The position numbers and the translations under genes are program-made. This document shows positions 8,282 to 17,547 of a stretch of 64,000 bases of DNA, one piece after another. The notes under the pieces are model-generated. The model was not told where the DNA came from, did not search any database, and worked only from the letters and a program-made list of their open reading frames with translations. Origin of the DNA: Acidiphilium sp. PA (GTDB lineage Bacteria > Pseudomonadota > Alphaproteobacteria > Acetobacterales > Acetobacteraceae); NCBI RefSeq assembly GCF_026191915.1, contig NZ_JAIMBY010000014.1, positions 1 through 64,000 on the forward strand. Direction: 5' to 3'. Numbering within the stretch: position 1 is the stretch's first letter; each line of letters opens with the position of its first letter.

Positions 8282-11200
8282 TCAATGGTCTGGCGGGTCC
8301 AACCCGTCGTTGACTGGCGGGCCGATCCGCAGGTAGCGGGAAGCGAGGCGCGGCAGCACCAGCAGGGTGAGCATGGTCGCGGTGAACAGGCCGCCGAGGA
8401 TGATGATGGCCATCGGCCCCTCGATTTCATCCCCCGGCGCGCCGTTGGCAAGGGCGAGCGGCAGCAACCCGATCGCGGTGACGGTCGCGGTGATCACGAT
8501 GGCGGGCAGACGATCCATCGCGCCACGCCGTGCGGTCGCGGCCGACCAGGCGAGCCCGTCGGTCTGCACCAGCCTGGCATAGTGGATCAGCAGCAGCAGC
8601 CCGTTGCGCAGCGACAGGCCGAACAGCGTGACCAGCCCGACCATCGCGCCCAGGCTGATCGTGCCGGCCAGGAACAGCCAGGCGGCAGCGATGCCGCCCG
8701 CCAGCGCGAACGGCAGGCCGAGCGCCATGAGCGCGACACCGCGCGCCGATTTCAGCGCGAGCGCCACCAGTGCTGCGATCAGGACCAACGCGATGCCGGC
8801 ATGGATCAACAGCGAACGCCGCGCCGCGCCGCCGGCCACGGCACTGCCGCCATAGGTCACATAGGCATTGCCGGTCAGATGCAGGGTGGCGATGCGGCGC
8901 TTGATCGCCGCGAGCACGGCATCGCCGAAACCGGGTCGCGTATTGACGGTGATCACCTGTTCGGTGCGCCCGGCATTGTGCAGAATGAGCGCCGGCGCGC
9001 TGGTCTGGCGGATGTGGGCGACCAGACCGAGCGGCACGATGCGATGATCGACCGCCTCGATCGGCAGGCTGCGCAGCGCATCGGGATCGGCCCGGCGGGC
9101 TTTGGGCAGGGTGATCACGATCGGTTCAATCACGCTGCCCTGATAGACCTGGCCCACCCGATCGCCGGCGTACCCCATATTGATGGCGGCGAGCAGCGCG
9201 CGTGCGGTAACGCCGTAGCGCAGCATGGCCGCGCGGTCGGGTGCGATCGCCAGTTCAGGCGTGTTCGGCGGGGCGGCGACGGATGCGACGATGACGCCTT
9301 TGATCGGGCGTATGGCGTGCAGGATACGGTCGGCGTCCGCCGCGATGTTCGCGAGCGTGTCGCCATAGACCGAAATCACCAGCGGTGCGGTGAAACCGGA
9401 CAGGGTTTCGTGGATGCGCTCGGTCAGGAAGCTGTTGGCCCACCAGCGCACGCCGGGCACGGTATCGATCGCGGCGAGAATTTTGCGCTCCGCCACCGTA
9501 TTATGGGCGTTGCCGCTGCGGCTGAGCGTGATGTCGACTTCGGCCTTGTTGACATCGGGGTGGCCGTTGCCGAGCGTCGCCCGGCCGACATGCTCGACCA
9601 CATCGGCCACTTCGGGCATCCGGCCCAGAACGGCGGCGACATGCCGGCCGATCGTCAGCATCGTCTTGATTGAGGTGCCGGGGGCGGCAAGGTAATGGGC
9701 GATCATATCCTGCTCGCGGAACTGCGGCAGAAACTGGGTGCGCACCAGCGGCAGCGAGGCGCCCATGCCGATTACGAACACAATGGCGATCAGCGCGAGC
9801 AGGCCGGCACGGCGGGCGACGCCATCGAGCAGGCGGCCGTAGGCGCTGCGCGCCGATTGCATCGGCACATGTGCGGCCCCGCCGGTGCGGCGCGCCAGCA
9901 GCAGCCCGGCGAGCGCGGGGGTGAGCGTGAGGGCGACGAACAGCGAGGCGATGATCGCCGCGAGATAGGCGATGCCGAGCGGGGCGAACAACCGCCCGGC
10001 CACACCCCCCAACAACAGCACCGGGGTGAACATCACCGCAACGCATAACGTCGCGAAAATGATCGCGCTGCGCACTTCGACCGAGGCATCGCGGATCACC
10101 CGCAGCACCGGCAGCGGCGTCGCGCGTGCGCGGTTTTCGATCAGCCGCCGGTTGATGTTTTCGATATCCACCACCGCGTCATCGACGATTTCGCCGAGCG
10201 CGATGGCGAGGCCGGCGAGCGCCATAGTGTTCATGGTGACACCGAGGGCGCGGAGCACGAGGGTTGCCAACAGCAGCGCCACCGGGATCGAGACGAACGA
10301 AATCAACGCGATCCGCCAGTCACGCAGGGCGAGCAGCAGCACGATCAGGATGAGCACGGCGCCGATCAGCAGCACCCGGCCCAGATCGCTCAAAGCTTCG
10401 CGCACGAAACCCGAGGGTGCCAGGGCATGCGCATCGATTTCGATGCCCTGGCGGCGCAGCGCCGGGGTGACCGCGGCGAGCGCCTGTTCGGCGCCATGCG
10501 CGACGCGCAGCGTATCGGCCCCGGCGAGCGAGGAAACGATCAGCAGCAGGCCCGGCTTGCCGTGGACCAGCGCGGCACCGAACCGGGGCGGCGGCGCGGT
10601 GATGACGCGTGCGACATCGCTGAGGGTGACCGGCAGGCCGGCGTGTTCGCCGAGCAGGCTTTGCGCCAGCGCGCCAGCGTCGCGGGTCTGGCCATGGGCA
10701 TCGAGCACGAGTTGCTGGTTGCCGGTATCGATGAAGCCGCCGCCGAGCAAGGTGCTCGCATCATGCGCGGCGGTCGCGACCTGGTTGAGCCCGAAGCCGC
10801 TGGCGAGCAGCGCGCGCCGGTCCAGTTGAATTTCCAGCCGCGGCAGCGCCAGGCCGAACACGACGACATTGGCAACCCCCGGCACCGCCAGCAGCGCGGG
10901 GCGGATGGTGGTCTCCGTGATCGCGCTCAGGCGCATCAGCGACATCGCCGGTGCATCGAGCCCGATCACCACCGCCGTGCCGGTCGCGGATTGGCGCGGC
11001 ATGATCACCGGCACGGCGCGCGGCGGCAGCGCGGCGGTCAGGCTGGTCAGCCGGCCGGCAACGCTCGCGCGATCCGCCGCGATATCGGTGCCGCCGTGGA
11101 ACACCAGGTTGATCACCGACAGGCCGGCACTCGACTCCGAGCGGATGGCGGCGATTCCAGGCAGGCCGCTCAACCCCTGCTCCAGCCGGTCGGTCACGGT

Positions 11201-11389
11201 GTGCTCGACCTCGCGCGGATTGAGGCCGTTGGCGTTGGTCTGGATCTGCACGGTGGGCGGCGCGAATTCGGGAAACACGCCGTAATGCGCCGCCGGCAGC
11301 GCGGCCGCGGCGGACAGAGCCACGCTCGCGATGCCGAGCACGACCAGCAGGCGATAGCGCAGCGACAGGCGGATGATCGCCTCGATCAT
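8282..11389 (-). CDS. RND efflux pump, CzcA/CusA-like permease
   Basis: A 1035-residue inner-membrane proton-driven exporter. It has the expected duplicated layout: TM1 at residues 13-33, a large periplasmic porter domain, six TM helices from about 330, a second porter domain and six more helices. The TM4 motif reads EIVDDAVVDIENINRR, with the Asp-Asp and Glu of proton translocation. The first residues resemble heavy-metal RND members (VFPEFAPPTVQIQT). Substrate specificity cannot be read from sequence; the linked cupredoxin and Cus-like two-component system favour copper or a similar cation. It overlaps the adaptor gene by ATGA at 11386-11389. Confidence 0.9.
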   Translation of the reverse strand: MIEAIIRLSLRYRLLVVLGIASVALSAAAALPAAHYGVFPEFAPPTVQIQTNANGLNPREVEHTVTDRLEQGLSGLPGIAAIRSESSAGLSVINLVFHGGTDIAADRASVAGRLTSLTAALPPRAVPVIMPRQSATGTAVVIGLDAPAMSLMRLSAITETTIRPALLAVPGVANVVVFGLALPRLEIQLDRRALLASGFGLNQVATAAHDASTLLGGGFIDTGNQQLVLDAHGQTRDAGALAQSLLGEHAGLPVTLSDVARVITAPPPRFGAALVHGKPGLLLIVSSLAGADTLRVAHGAEQALAAVTPALRRQGIEIDAHALAPSGFVREALSDLGRVLLIGAVLILIVLLLALRDWRIALISFVSIPVALLLATLVLRALGVTMNTMALAGLAIALGEIVDDAVVDIENINRRLIENRARATPLPVLRVIRDASVEVRSAIIFATLCVAVMFTPVLLLGGVAGRLFAPLGIAYLAAIIASLFVALTLTPALAGLLLARRTGGAAHVPMQSARSAYGRLLDGVARRAGLLALIAIVFVIGMGASLPLVRTQFLPQFREQDMIAHYLAAPGTSIKTMLTIGRHVAAVLGRMPEVADVVEHVGRATLGNGHPDVNKAEVDITLSRSGNAHNTVAERKILAAIDTVPGVRWWANSFLTERIHETLSGFTAPLVISVYGDTLANIAADADRILHAIRPIKGVIVASVAAPPNTPELAIAPDRAAMLRYGVTARALLAAINMGYAGDRVGQVYQGSVIEPIVITLPKARRADPDALRSLPIEAVDHRIVPLGLVAHIRQTSAPALILHNAGRTEQVITVNTRPGFGDAVLAAIKRRIATLHLTGNAYVTYGGSAVAGGAARRSLLIHAGIALVLIAALVALALKSARGVALMALGLPFALAGGIAAAWLFLAGTISLGAMVGLVTLFGLSLRNGLLLLIHYARLVQTDGLAWSAATARRGAMDRLPAIVITATVTAIGLLPLALANGAPGDEIEGPMAIIILGGLFTATMLTLLVLPRLASRYLRIGPPVNDGLDPPDH

Positions 11390-12303
11390 CGTGTGCGGCC
11401 GCCCGTCTGGCCGTTATGGCTGGCGACGATCGAGAGCAGCAATCCCGCGCCGGCGATCGCCACGGCGGGGTGCGGCGGCAGGTTGGCGCGGCGGACGAAC
11501 GCATAGCGCAAACGGCCACCGGTTCGCACCGGTACGGCACCGCGCAGCGCCACCATGCTGAAGCGGTGCGGCGCGGTTTCGACAAAGATGGCCCGGCGCC
11601 CCGGCTGATAGATGATCGCCGAGGCCGGGATCAGGTAGCCGCGATGGGCATCCGCCTGATCGAGATGGAGTGCTAACGGCTCGCCGGCGGGCAGCAGCGG
11701 CGCGCGGTAGTAGACGCCCGGCCCGATCCGCCCGGCCGGCGCATGCGCCATGGCGCCGATGAGCTTCAGCGTGATCGGTGCACCGGCGGCATCCCGCCCG
11801 CTGGCCCGCGGCGGCGGGCTCGCGGTGAGCGCGACCGCGACCAGCGCGGCCTTGCCGGCGGCGATGGCGGCGACCGGACCGGTCGGCTGCGCCATCATGC
11901 CGGCGAGCGCCGGGCCGAACCGGGCGATCGCCTGGGCAGTGAGTGCCTGCAGGCGCGCGGTGGCGAGCGCATCGGCCGCCTCGGCCTGTTGCAGGCTGGC
12001 GGCGGAGACGTTCTGACCGGCGCGGTATAACTCGTGGGTGCGCGTGAGTTCCGCCGCGCTGAGATGGGCGCGGATGCCCGCGTTGATCAACGCCGCCCGC
12101 AGCGTCAGCAAGCCGGCCGGATCGATCACGACGCCATCGGCCTCGCGCGCCGGCTGAAAGCGGGTCAGTGCCAGTGTCGCGGTGCGCACGCCGCCGGCGA
12201 GCGCCGGGCCGCTGCCGATCACGGCGACCGGCTCGGTGCCACCGGCCGACGCCGGCAGCGGCAGCAGGGCCAGTCCGGCGAGGATGAGCGCGCGACGGAT
12301 CAT
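11386..12303 (-). CDS. Periplasmic adaptor (membrane-fusion-like) protein of the RND system
   Basis: A 305-residue protein with a signal peptide (MIRRALILAGLALLPLPASA). It has an Ala-rich helical hairpin at about 75-130 (SAASLQQAEAADALATARL) and a beta-rich C-terminal half with PAGEPLALHLDQ and GYLIPASAII. These are the features expected of the RND membrane-fusion component. It is short and divergent, with no clear lipoyl half-motifs, so the assignment leans on its place between the TolC-like and RND genes and its four-base overlaps with both. Confidence 0.7.
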   Translation of the reverse strand: MIRRALILAGLALLPLPASAGGTEPVAVIGSGPALAGGVRTATLALTRFQPAREADGVVIDPAGLLTLRAALINAGIRAHLSAAELTRTHELYRAGQNVSAASLQQAEAADALATARLQALTAQAIARFGPALAGMMAQPTGPVAAIAAGKAALVAVALTASPPPRASGRDAAGAPITLKLIGAMAHAPAGRIGPGVYYRAPLLPAGEPLALHLDQADAHRGYLIPASAIIYQPGRRAIFVETAPHRFSMVALRGAVPVRTGGRLRYAFVRRANLPPHPAVAIAGAGLLLSIVASHNGQTGGRTR

Positions 12304-13685
12304 GGGGAACTCCTGAAGAAACGATGATGCAGGGCATCTTCCAGCCGACCGATCGCGGCCAGGTTCTGCACGCGGGCGGTCAGCGCGTCCTGCCGGGCCA
12401 CGATCGCCGCCTGCCGCGCCCCCAGCAGGCTGAGCCTGCCGCTGGCACCGACGTGAAACGCCTGTGCAGCGGCGGCCGCGGTGCGGTCGGTGCTGGCGAC
12501 GCTGCGATCGGCCGCACGCAGCGCGACCGCGCTCGCGCGCAGATCGGCCCGCGCCTGATCGATCATGGCGAGCACGTGCTGCTGCACCGCATCGAACCGC
12601 GCGGCGGCGCGGCGGCGTTGAGCACGCGCGATCGCGATCGGCCCCTCGTTCTGGTTGAACACCGGCAGCGGCACGGACAGCGCGAGCAGGAATTTGTTGT
12701 CGCCCTGGTCGTAATGATAGCCAGGCCCGATGGTGAAGCCGGGATATTGCCGGTCGATCGCGGCGCGCAATCGATCCTGCGCCGCACGATAGGTGGCGAG
12801 TGCCGCGCGTACCGCCGGCCGGCCGATCAGCGCGGCGCGCGCGAGGCGCGCGACATCATGCGGCTGTGGCACGGTGTCGAACGCGGCGAGATCGAGCGGA
12901 ATACCGCGCAGCGCCGCCGCCGGCATGCCGATCGCGGCGGCCAGACGCGTCAATGCGAGCGCGCTGCGCCGCGCCGCCTCGGCGGCGGCGAAGCCGGTCT
13001 GCTCGGCATTGATCTGCCCGGCGGTGAGCACGGGTGCCGCAATCATGCCGGCCGTGAACCGCTGTTCAAGCACGATCTGGCTGGCGGCGGCGGTACGCGC
13101 CGCCCGATCGGCGATCGCGGCCTCGGCGCGCGCCTGCCAGACCGCGAGCAGCGCATCACGCACGCGGGCGCGCTCACGCCAGGCGGCCGTGCGGATCGCC
13201 GCGCGGGCCGCTGCGATGTTCGCCCGCGCCGCCGCGGCATCGGCCGCGCGGGCACCGAAACTGTCGATCATAAAATCGACGATCGGACCGATCTTGATCG
13301 GTGACGGCAGGCCGGCAGCGGTGTTGAAGGTGGGGCTGAGCCCGAGCGTCGGGTTCGGCAGGGCGGTGGCTGCGACCAACCCGCCCCTTGCGATCGCCTG
13401 GTCCGCCACCGCGATCCGCAGGTCCGGCCGCTCGAACACCGCAACCAGCGTGAGCGTGCCGATGCCCCAGCGCGGCGTGGGATGACCCATCGCGGCAAGA
13501 AACCGGCGCAAGGCCGCGTCATCGAGCCGGCGGGCCGCAAGGTGGGAGGCGCTGGTGGCTGCATCGATCGGGCGCGGCACATAGCGCGCGCAACCGGCGA
13601 GCGTCGCCGGCAGCAGCAGCGCGGCCAGCATCACAGCGCGCCATCCGCATCGCCGCCGGCAGGTCGAATCCATCATCGGGCTCAT
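12300..13685 (-). CDS. TolC-like outer-membrane efflux lipoprotein
   Basis: A 461-residue protein with a lipoprotein signal ending LAGC, followed by an Ala-rich, coiled-coil-forming body with two OEP repeats. LPNPTLGLSPTF near residue 110 is typical of heavy-metal CusC/CzcC-type channels. It would form the outer-membrane duct for the adaptor and RND pump encoded next, with ATGA overlaps. Several ATG codons lie close together at the start (MSPMMDS), so the exact start is uncertain by a few residues. Confidence 0.85.
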   Translation of the reverse strand: MSPMMDSTCRRRCGWRAVMLAALLLPATLAGCARYVPRPIDAATSASHLAARRLDDAALRRFLAAMGHPTPRWGIGTLTLVAVFERPDLRIAVADQAIARGGLVAATALPNPTLGLSPTFNTAAGLPSPIKIGPIVDFMIDSFGARAADAAAARANIAAARAAIRTAAWRERARVRDALLAVWQARAEAAIADRAARTAAASQIVLEQRFTAGMIAAPVLTAGQINAEQTGFAAAEAARRSALALTRLAAAIGMPAAALRGIPLDLAAFDTVPQPHDVARLARAALIGRPAVRAALATYRAAQDRLRAAIDRQYPGFTIGPGYHYDQGDNKFLLALSVPLPVFNQNEGPIAIARAQRRRAAARFDAVQQHVLAMIDQARADLRASAVALRAADRSVASTDRTAAAAAQAFHVGASGRLSLLGARQAAIVARQDALTARVQNLAAIGRLEDALHHRFFRSSP

Positions 13686-13710
13686 GTCGACCGAGCCGTT
13701 ACCAGCGCAA

Positions 13711-13750
13711 TCTGACGTTTGATAAACACGAACCTGACGGAAGCGTCAGA
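13711..13750 (-). promoter_or_regulatory. Candidate response-regulator operator upstream of the efflux genes
   Basis: The 78-bp gap between the kinase and the TolC-like gene has CTGACG at 13712-13717 and again at 13734-13739, 22 bp apart. The second copy forms a hairpin with CGTCAG (13744-13749). Two half-sites two helical turns apart fit binding by an OmpR-family dimer. The assignment is inferred from position and symmetry only. Confidence 0.4.
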
Positions 13751-13763
13751 AACGAAAATTTGT

Positions 13764-15233
13764 TCAGCCGGCGGCGAGCGGCAGACGCACGCTGACCACG
13801 GTGCCGATCCCGAGTGTGCTCGCGATCGAGACCGTGCCGCCATGCAGCGTGGCGATGCTGCGCACCACCGCGAGACCGAGGCCGAAATTGCCGCCGCGGC
13901 TCGAACGCGCCGCATCGGCGCGGTAGAACCGGTCGAACACATGCGGCAGATGCGCGGGCGCGATGCCGCTGCCGGTATCGGCCACATCGATCCGCAGCAT
14001 CGGCGCGGGTGCGCTGACCGCATCCGATCCCAGCGCCACGGTGACCGTGCCGCCCCGGCCGGTATGGGCGATCGCGTTGGCGACCAGATTGCCGACCGCC
14101 TGCTGGAACAGCGTGCGATCGCACGGGGCGATCAGCCGCGCATCGGCGTGCAATGCCAGACTGATGCCGGAGTCGAGCGCCGCCGGCTCGTAGAACTCCA
14201 GGATTGCCTCGAGTTCCGCTGCGATGTCCAGCGCCTCGCGGCGCGGCGCCGCACCGGCGGCCTCGGCACGCGCCAGAAACAGCAGGCTGTCGATCACCCG
14301 ATTGATCCGGCCGCATTCCTCGAGCGCCGATCCCAGCACATCGCGGTAATCCGGCGCGGACCGGACCCGGCCGAGTGCGACCTCGAGCTCACCGCGCAGA
14401 TTATTGACCGGCGTGCGCAGCTCATGCGCGACATCCGCCGAAAATTGCGAGACCTGCGCGAAGGAGGCTTCCAGCCGGTCCAGCATGTCGTTGAACGTCG
14501 CGGCCAGCGATTGCAGTTCGTCGGGCAGATCGGCGGTATCGAGCCGTTCGTGCAGGGTGGTGGCGCGGATGCTGCCCGCCGCCGCCGCGATCCGCGCCAC
14601 CGGGCGGATGCCGCCACGCGCGATGGCATAACCGATCGCGGCGCACAGCCCGAGCGACAGGATCAGCATGAACAGCAGCCGCTCGCGATCCTTGACGAGC
14701 ACCCGCTGGTCGCGCGCCCGGTCGATCGCGACCTGCACGATGGTCTCGGTGCGGCCGGCGCCGAACCGCTCGCTCAGCAACTCGAACGGGGTGCCGTGCT
14801 CGTTCTGCACCGTCGCGAAATCCTGCGCGCCGGGGCGCAGCGCCAGCAGCGCCGCGAAATCGGCCAGCGGCACCGCGCGGTCCATACCGGCGGTCTCACG
14901 CTCGATCCGGCCGTCCGGCGCGATCAGCCGGAACCAGATGAAACCCGAACCGGGCAGGACGAGGCGCGATGCACGGGTATCCGGCCCGGCAGCGCGGGGT
15001 ACATCGGCCGTCAGCAACCGCAGATTGGCCGCCGTATCGGTCAGGATGCGCCGATCTTCCGCGCGCAGATTGCCGGCCACGGTGCCATACAGCACGCTCG
15101 CCGCGATCAGGATGAGCAGAAAACTGGTCCCGGCGTACCACGCCGTCATGCGGATCACGATCGAGCCGGCGGCATGCGGCACCGCTGCCCGCGCGGCCGC
15201 GCCCGGCGCCGGCAATCCGCCCTGGTCAGGCAC
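13764..15233 (-). CDS. Sensor histidine kinase (CusS/heavy-metal type)
   Basis: A membrane histidine kinase of about 489 residues. The first TM helix is near residues 31-53, the periplasmic sensor region runs to about 185, the second TM helix spans about 186-208, and a HAMP linker follows. The phospho-acceptor is in SADVAHELRTPVNNL (His270), the N box is NLVANAIAHT, and the G boxes are DTGSGI and FGLGLAVV. I use GTG 15233, which has GAGG nine bases upstream and overlaps the regulator stop. ATG 15254 is in frame but lacks a ribosome-binding site. Its place beside the RND genes suggests metal sensing in the periplasm. Confidence 0.88.
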   Translation of the reverse strand: MPDQGGLPAPGAAARAAVPHAAGSIVIRMTAWYAGTSFLLILIAASVLYGTVAGNLRAEDRRILTDTAANLRLLTADVPRAAGPDTRASRLVLPGSGFIWFRLIAPDGRIERETAGMDRAVPLADFAALLALRPGAQDFATVQNEHGTPFELLSERFGAGRTETIVQVAIDRARDQRVLVKDRERLLFMLILSLGLCAAIGYAIARGGIRPVARIAAAAGSIRATTLHERLDTADLPDELQSLAATFNDMLDRLEASFAQVSQFSADVAHELRTPVNNLRGELEVALGRVRSAPDYRDVLGSALEECGRINRVIDSLLFLARAEAAGAAPRREALDIAAELEAILEFYEPAALDSGISLALHADARLIAPCDRTLFQQAVGNLVANAIAHTGRGGTVTVALGSDAVSAPAPMLRIDVADTGSGIAPAHLPHVFDRFYRADAARSSRGGNFGLGLAVVRSIATLHGGTVSIASTLGIGTVVSVRLPLAAG

Positions 15234-15906
15234 CGGAGCGATCCTCGAGCACATAGCCGATCCCGCGCACGGTATGGATCAGCCGGACGGGGAAGGGATC
15301 GTCCACCTTGGCGCGCAGACGGTGCATGTGCACATCGACGACATTGGCCCCGCTGTCGAAATTGATGTCCCACACCTGCTCGGCGATCAGGGTGCGGGTG
15401 ATCACGTCACCGGCGCGCCGGGCCAGCAGCGAGAGCAGCCGAAACTCCTTCGGCGTCAGATCGAGCGGCCGGCCGGACCGCAGCGCGCGGTGGCGCTGCA
15501 CATCGATCAGCAGATCGGCGACCTGCAGCGTCGCGGCCTGGCGCTGCGGCCCGCGGCGCAAGATGGTGCGGATGCGCGCGAGCAATTCGGAAAACGCAAA
15601 GGGCTTGACCAGATAATCATCCGCGCCCAGCTCCAGCCCATGCACGCGGTCGGCCACCGCGTCGCGCGCGGTCAGGAACAGCGCGGGCGTGTGATCGCGC
15701 CGCTGGCGCATGTCCTTCAACAGGGTCCAGCCATCGACGCCCGGCAACATCGCATCGAGGATGACCAGATCATAGGCGCCCTGGCGGATCAGCGAGCCCG
15801 CGATCGCCCCATCGTTCGCGATGTCGGCGCTGAAGCCGTTCTCTTCGAGGCCTTTTTTCAGAAACCCGGCGGTCTTGGGTTCATCCTCGACGATCAGGAG
15901 CTTCAT
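15226..15906 (-). CDS. OmpR-family response regulator (CusR-like)
   Basis: A 226-residue regulator. The receiver domain spans 1-115, with phospho-acceptor Asp51 (VILDAMLPGVDGW), Thr79 and Lys101. The C-terminal winged-helix domain spans about 128-222 (LTPKEFRLLSLLARR, then VVDVHMHRLRAKVD). It overlaps the kinase gene and, by ATGA, the upstream PAP2/LssY gene. It probably controls the efflux genes through the repeats at 13711-13750. Confidence 0.93.
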   Translation of the reverse strand: MKLLIVEDEPKTAGFLKKGLEENGFSADIANDGAIAGSLIRQGAYDLVILDAMLPGVDGWTLLKDMRQRRDHTPALFLTARDAVADRVHGLELGADDYLVKPFAFSELLARIRTILRRGPQRQAATLQVADLLIDVQRHRALRSGRPLDLTPKEFRLLSLLARRAGDVITRTLIAEQVWDINFDSGANVVDVHMHRLRAKVDDPFPVRLIHTVRGIGYVLEDRSGA

Positions 15907-17399
15907 GGCGCGGACGGTCCTTGTGCCGCAACGAAAGCGAGGCGGAGCGGTTCGCCGCCGACGGCACGGTCGATTACGATCGGTGCGGTCATCGCGCGGA
16001 TCAGATGGTTCCTGGCCCCGGCATCGGCGCCGATTTCAAGCGGCAACGGGAAGATCGATCCGATGCGGCGAATGCGCTCGGTCGAGACCGCGCCGAGCCA
16101 GATGTGCGCAAACCCGCCCGTGCGCGACGGCACCATGACGCGCGAGCGCCACAGGCGGAACACCAGGCGCCGATCGGCCGGCAGCGTGCCACCGGCGCGG
16201 ATCATCACCAGGGCGGGCAGCCGGCCGTCATCGAAGCGCGGCACCACTGGCAGGGCGCCGGGTGCTGCCCCTCTTCCCAGGAAGCGCAGCAGCGTCGCCA
16301 CTTGCCACGGCGGCGGCTGGCGCCAGCCATGCGCGGCCAGATCGTGGCGCAAGGCGCCCGGCGGACCGAGAAACTGCACCGTGAACGGATGACCGAACCG
16401 GCCGAGCAGCGAGAGCGGCCGGCGCGGCAGGCGCGCCCAGCCGCCATGCAACCACGCGCCGCGCGACATGGTCAGGCTGCCCGTCGTCAGTGTCGCATCG
16501 CGCAGGGCGGCGCGCTGGCCGATCGCGCCGGAAACCCCGCCGACGCCGAAGATCACGACCAGGATCATCAACCCCAACCCCGCCGGGCGCACCGCCTCGG
16601 CCGGATGCACCAGATAGACCAGCCCGAGCAGCACCGCCCAGGCGGCGCCGAAGGCGATTGCTTCGAGCGCGGTCGAGAGATAATCCGCCCCGAGATACAG
16701 CCGCGCCGTGAGCAGCCCCGCCAGAAACAGCAGCGTGGCGCCGACGATCATAATCCGCCAAAACGCGCCGGCGCTGCGGCAGATCACCACGCCCATGAAG
16801 CCGAGCAAGGCGGTCAGCACGGCAAGATGCGTGCCGGGAAACGGCAGCAGGCTCAAGCCGGTGGGGCGCAGGAACGGTGCCGGCCGGCCCAGCGCGACAT
16901 CGAGCCCCGCGGTGAACAGGATTGCGCCGATCGCGGCGGTGATCGCATAAGCCATGGCGCGCCAGGCGCGCCGCCGGTCGAGCCAGAGCACGATGCCGAT
17001 GCCCAGCGCCACCACGACCGCGCCGCTGCCCAGCGCGCTGCACCAGACCGCCAGCCGCAGCGCCCAGCGGACGCGCAGCGAGAGCAGCAGTTGCAGCACC
17101 GCGTGATCCGCCTGTACCAGCGGATCGCCGGCGATCAGGTCCTGCATCACGCCGAACAGCAGCCACAGGCTGGCGACCAGCAGCACCCCGAGGGCGGCGA
17201 TGCCCGGCAGTTCGGCGCGTGCGGGGTCGAGCAGGGTGCGCAGGCGGCGCGGCAGCAGGCTCGCCGGCGCGCCGGAGGCGGCCAGGATCGGCACCAGAAC
17301 ACGCACCGCGGCCTCGGTGGCCCAGGCGAGCGCGGCCGCGACGCCCAGCAGCACAACGCCGCCCAGCCCCAGCCCGATCAGGATCATGTCACGCGTCAT
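15903..17399 (-). CDS. PAP2-like/LssY C-terminal membrane protein
   Basis: A 498-residue polytopic membrane protein with about nine hydrophobic helices in the first 290 residues, then a soluble LssY_C-like domain of about 200 residues. The helices carry a PAP2-phosphatase skeleton (GRPAPFLRP, then FPGTHLAVL, then ARLYLGADYLS). The canonical PSGH and SRx5H motifs are altered to PGTH and to Arg-x5-Asp. It is the first gene of the run with the response regulator, overlapping by four bases, so it may be an accessory sensor, lipid-modifying or structural membrane protein. Phosphatase activity is doubtful. Confidence 0.7.
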   Translation of the reverse strand: MTRDMILIGLGLGGVVLLGVAAALAWATEAAVRVLVPILAASGAPASLLPRRLRTLLDPARAELPGIAALGVLLVASLWLLFGVMQDLIAGDPLVQADHAVLQLLLSLRVRWALRLAVWCSALGSGAVVVALGIGIVLWLDRRRAWRAMAYAITAAIGAILFTAGLDVALGRPAPFLRPTGLSLLPFPGTHLAVLTALLGFMGVVICRSAGAFWRIMIVGATLLFLAGLLTARLYLGADYLSTALEAIAFGAAWAVLLGLVYLVHPAEAVRPAGLGLMILVVIFGVGGVSGAIGQRAALRDATLTTGSLTMSRGAWLHGGWARLPRRPLSLLGRFGHPFTVQFLGPPGALRHDLAAHGWRQPPPWQVATLLRFLGRGAAPGALPVVPRFDDGRLPALVMIRAGGTLPADRRLVFRLWRSRVMVPSRTGGFAHIWLGAVSTERIRRIGSIFPLPLEIGADAGARNHLIRAMTAPIVIDRAVGGEPLRLAFVAAQGPSAP

Positions 17400-17547
17400 G
17401 CCAACGCATCATAGTCCGGCCCGGGCCGGATGCCCAACATCGCCGCCTGCGCCACCCACCGATTGGATACCGGCGCTCCGTCATGTCATAGCACATCCCA
17501 TCATCGCGTTTGACGTCTGACCGACGATTTCACCATCGGGCCGAACC

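Noticed and set aside
7865-9673. A 602-codon plus-strand open frame opposite the RND pump gene
   Set aside because: The high GC content keeps antisense frames open. Its product is low-complexity (Arg, Gln, His-rich) without domains, while the minus strand encodes a clear RND protein.
13719-15365. A 548-codon plus-strand open frame opposite the kinase gene
   Set aside because: The minus strand has all histidine-kinase boxes, so the plus frame is a shadow.
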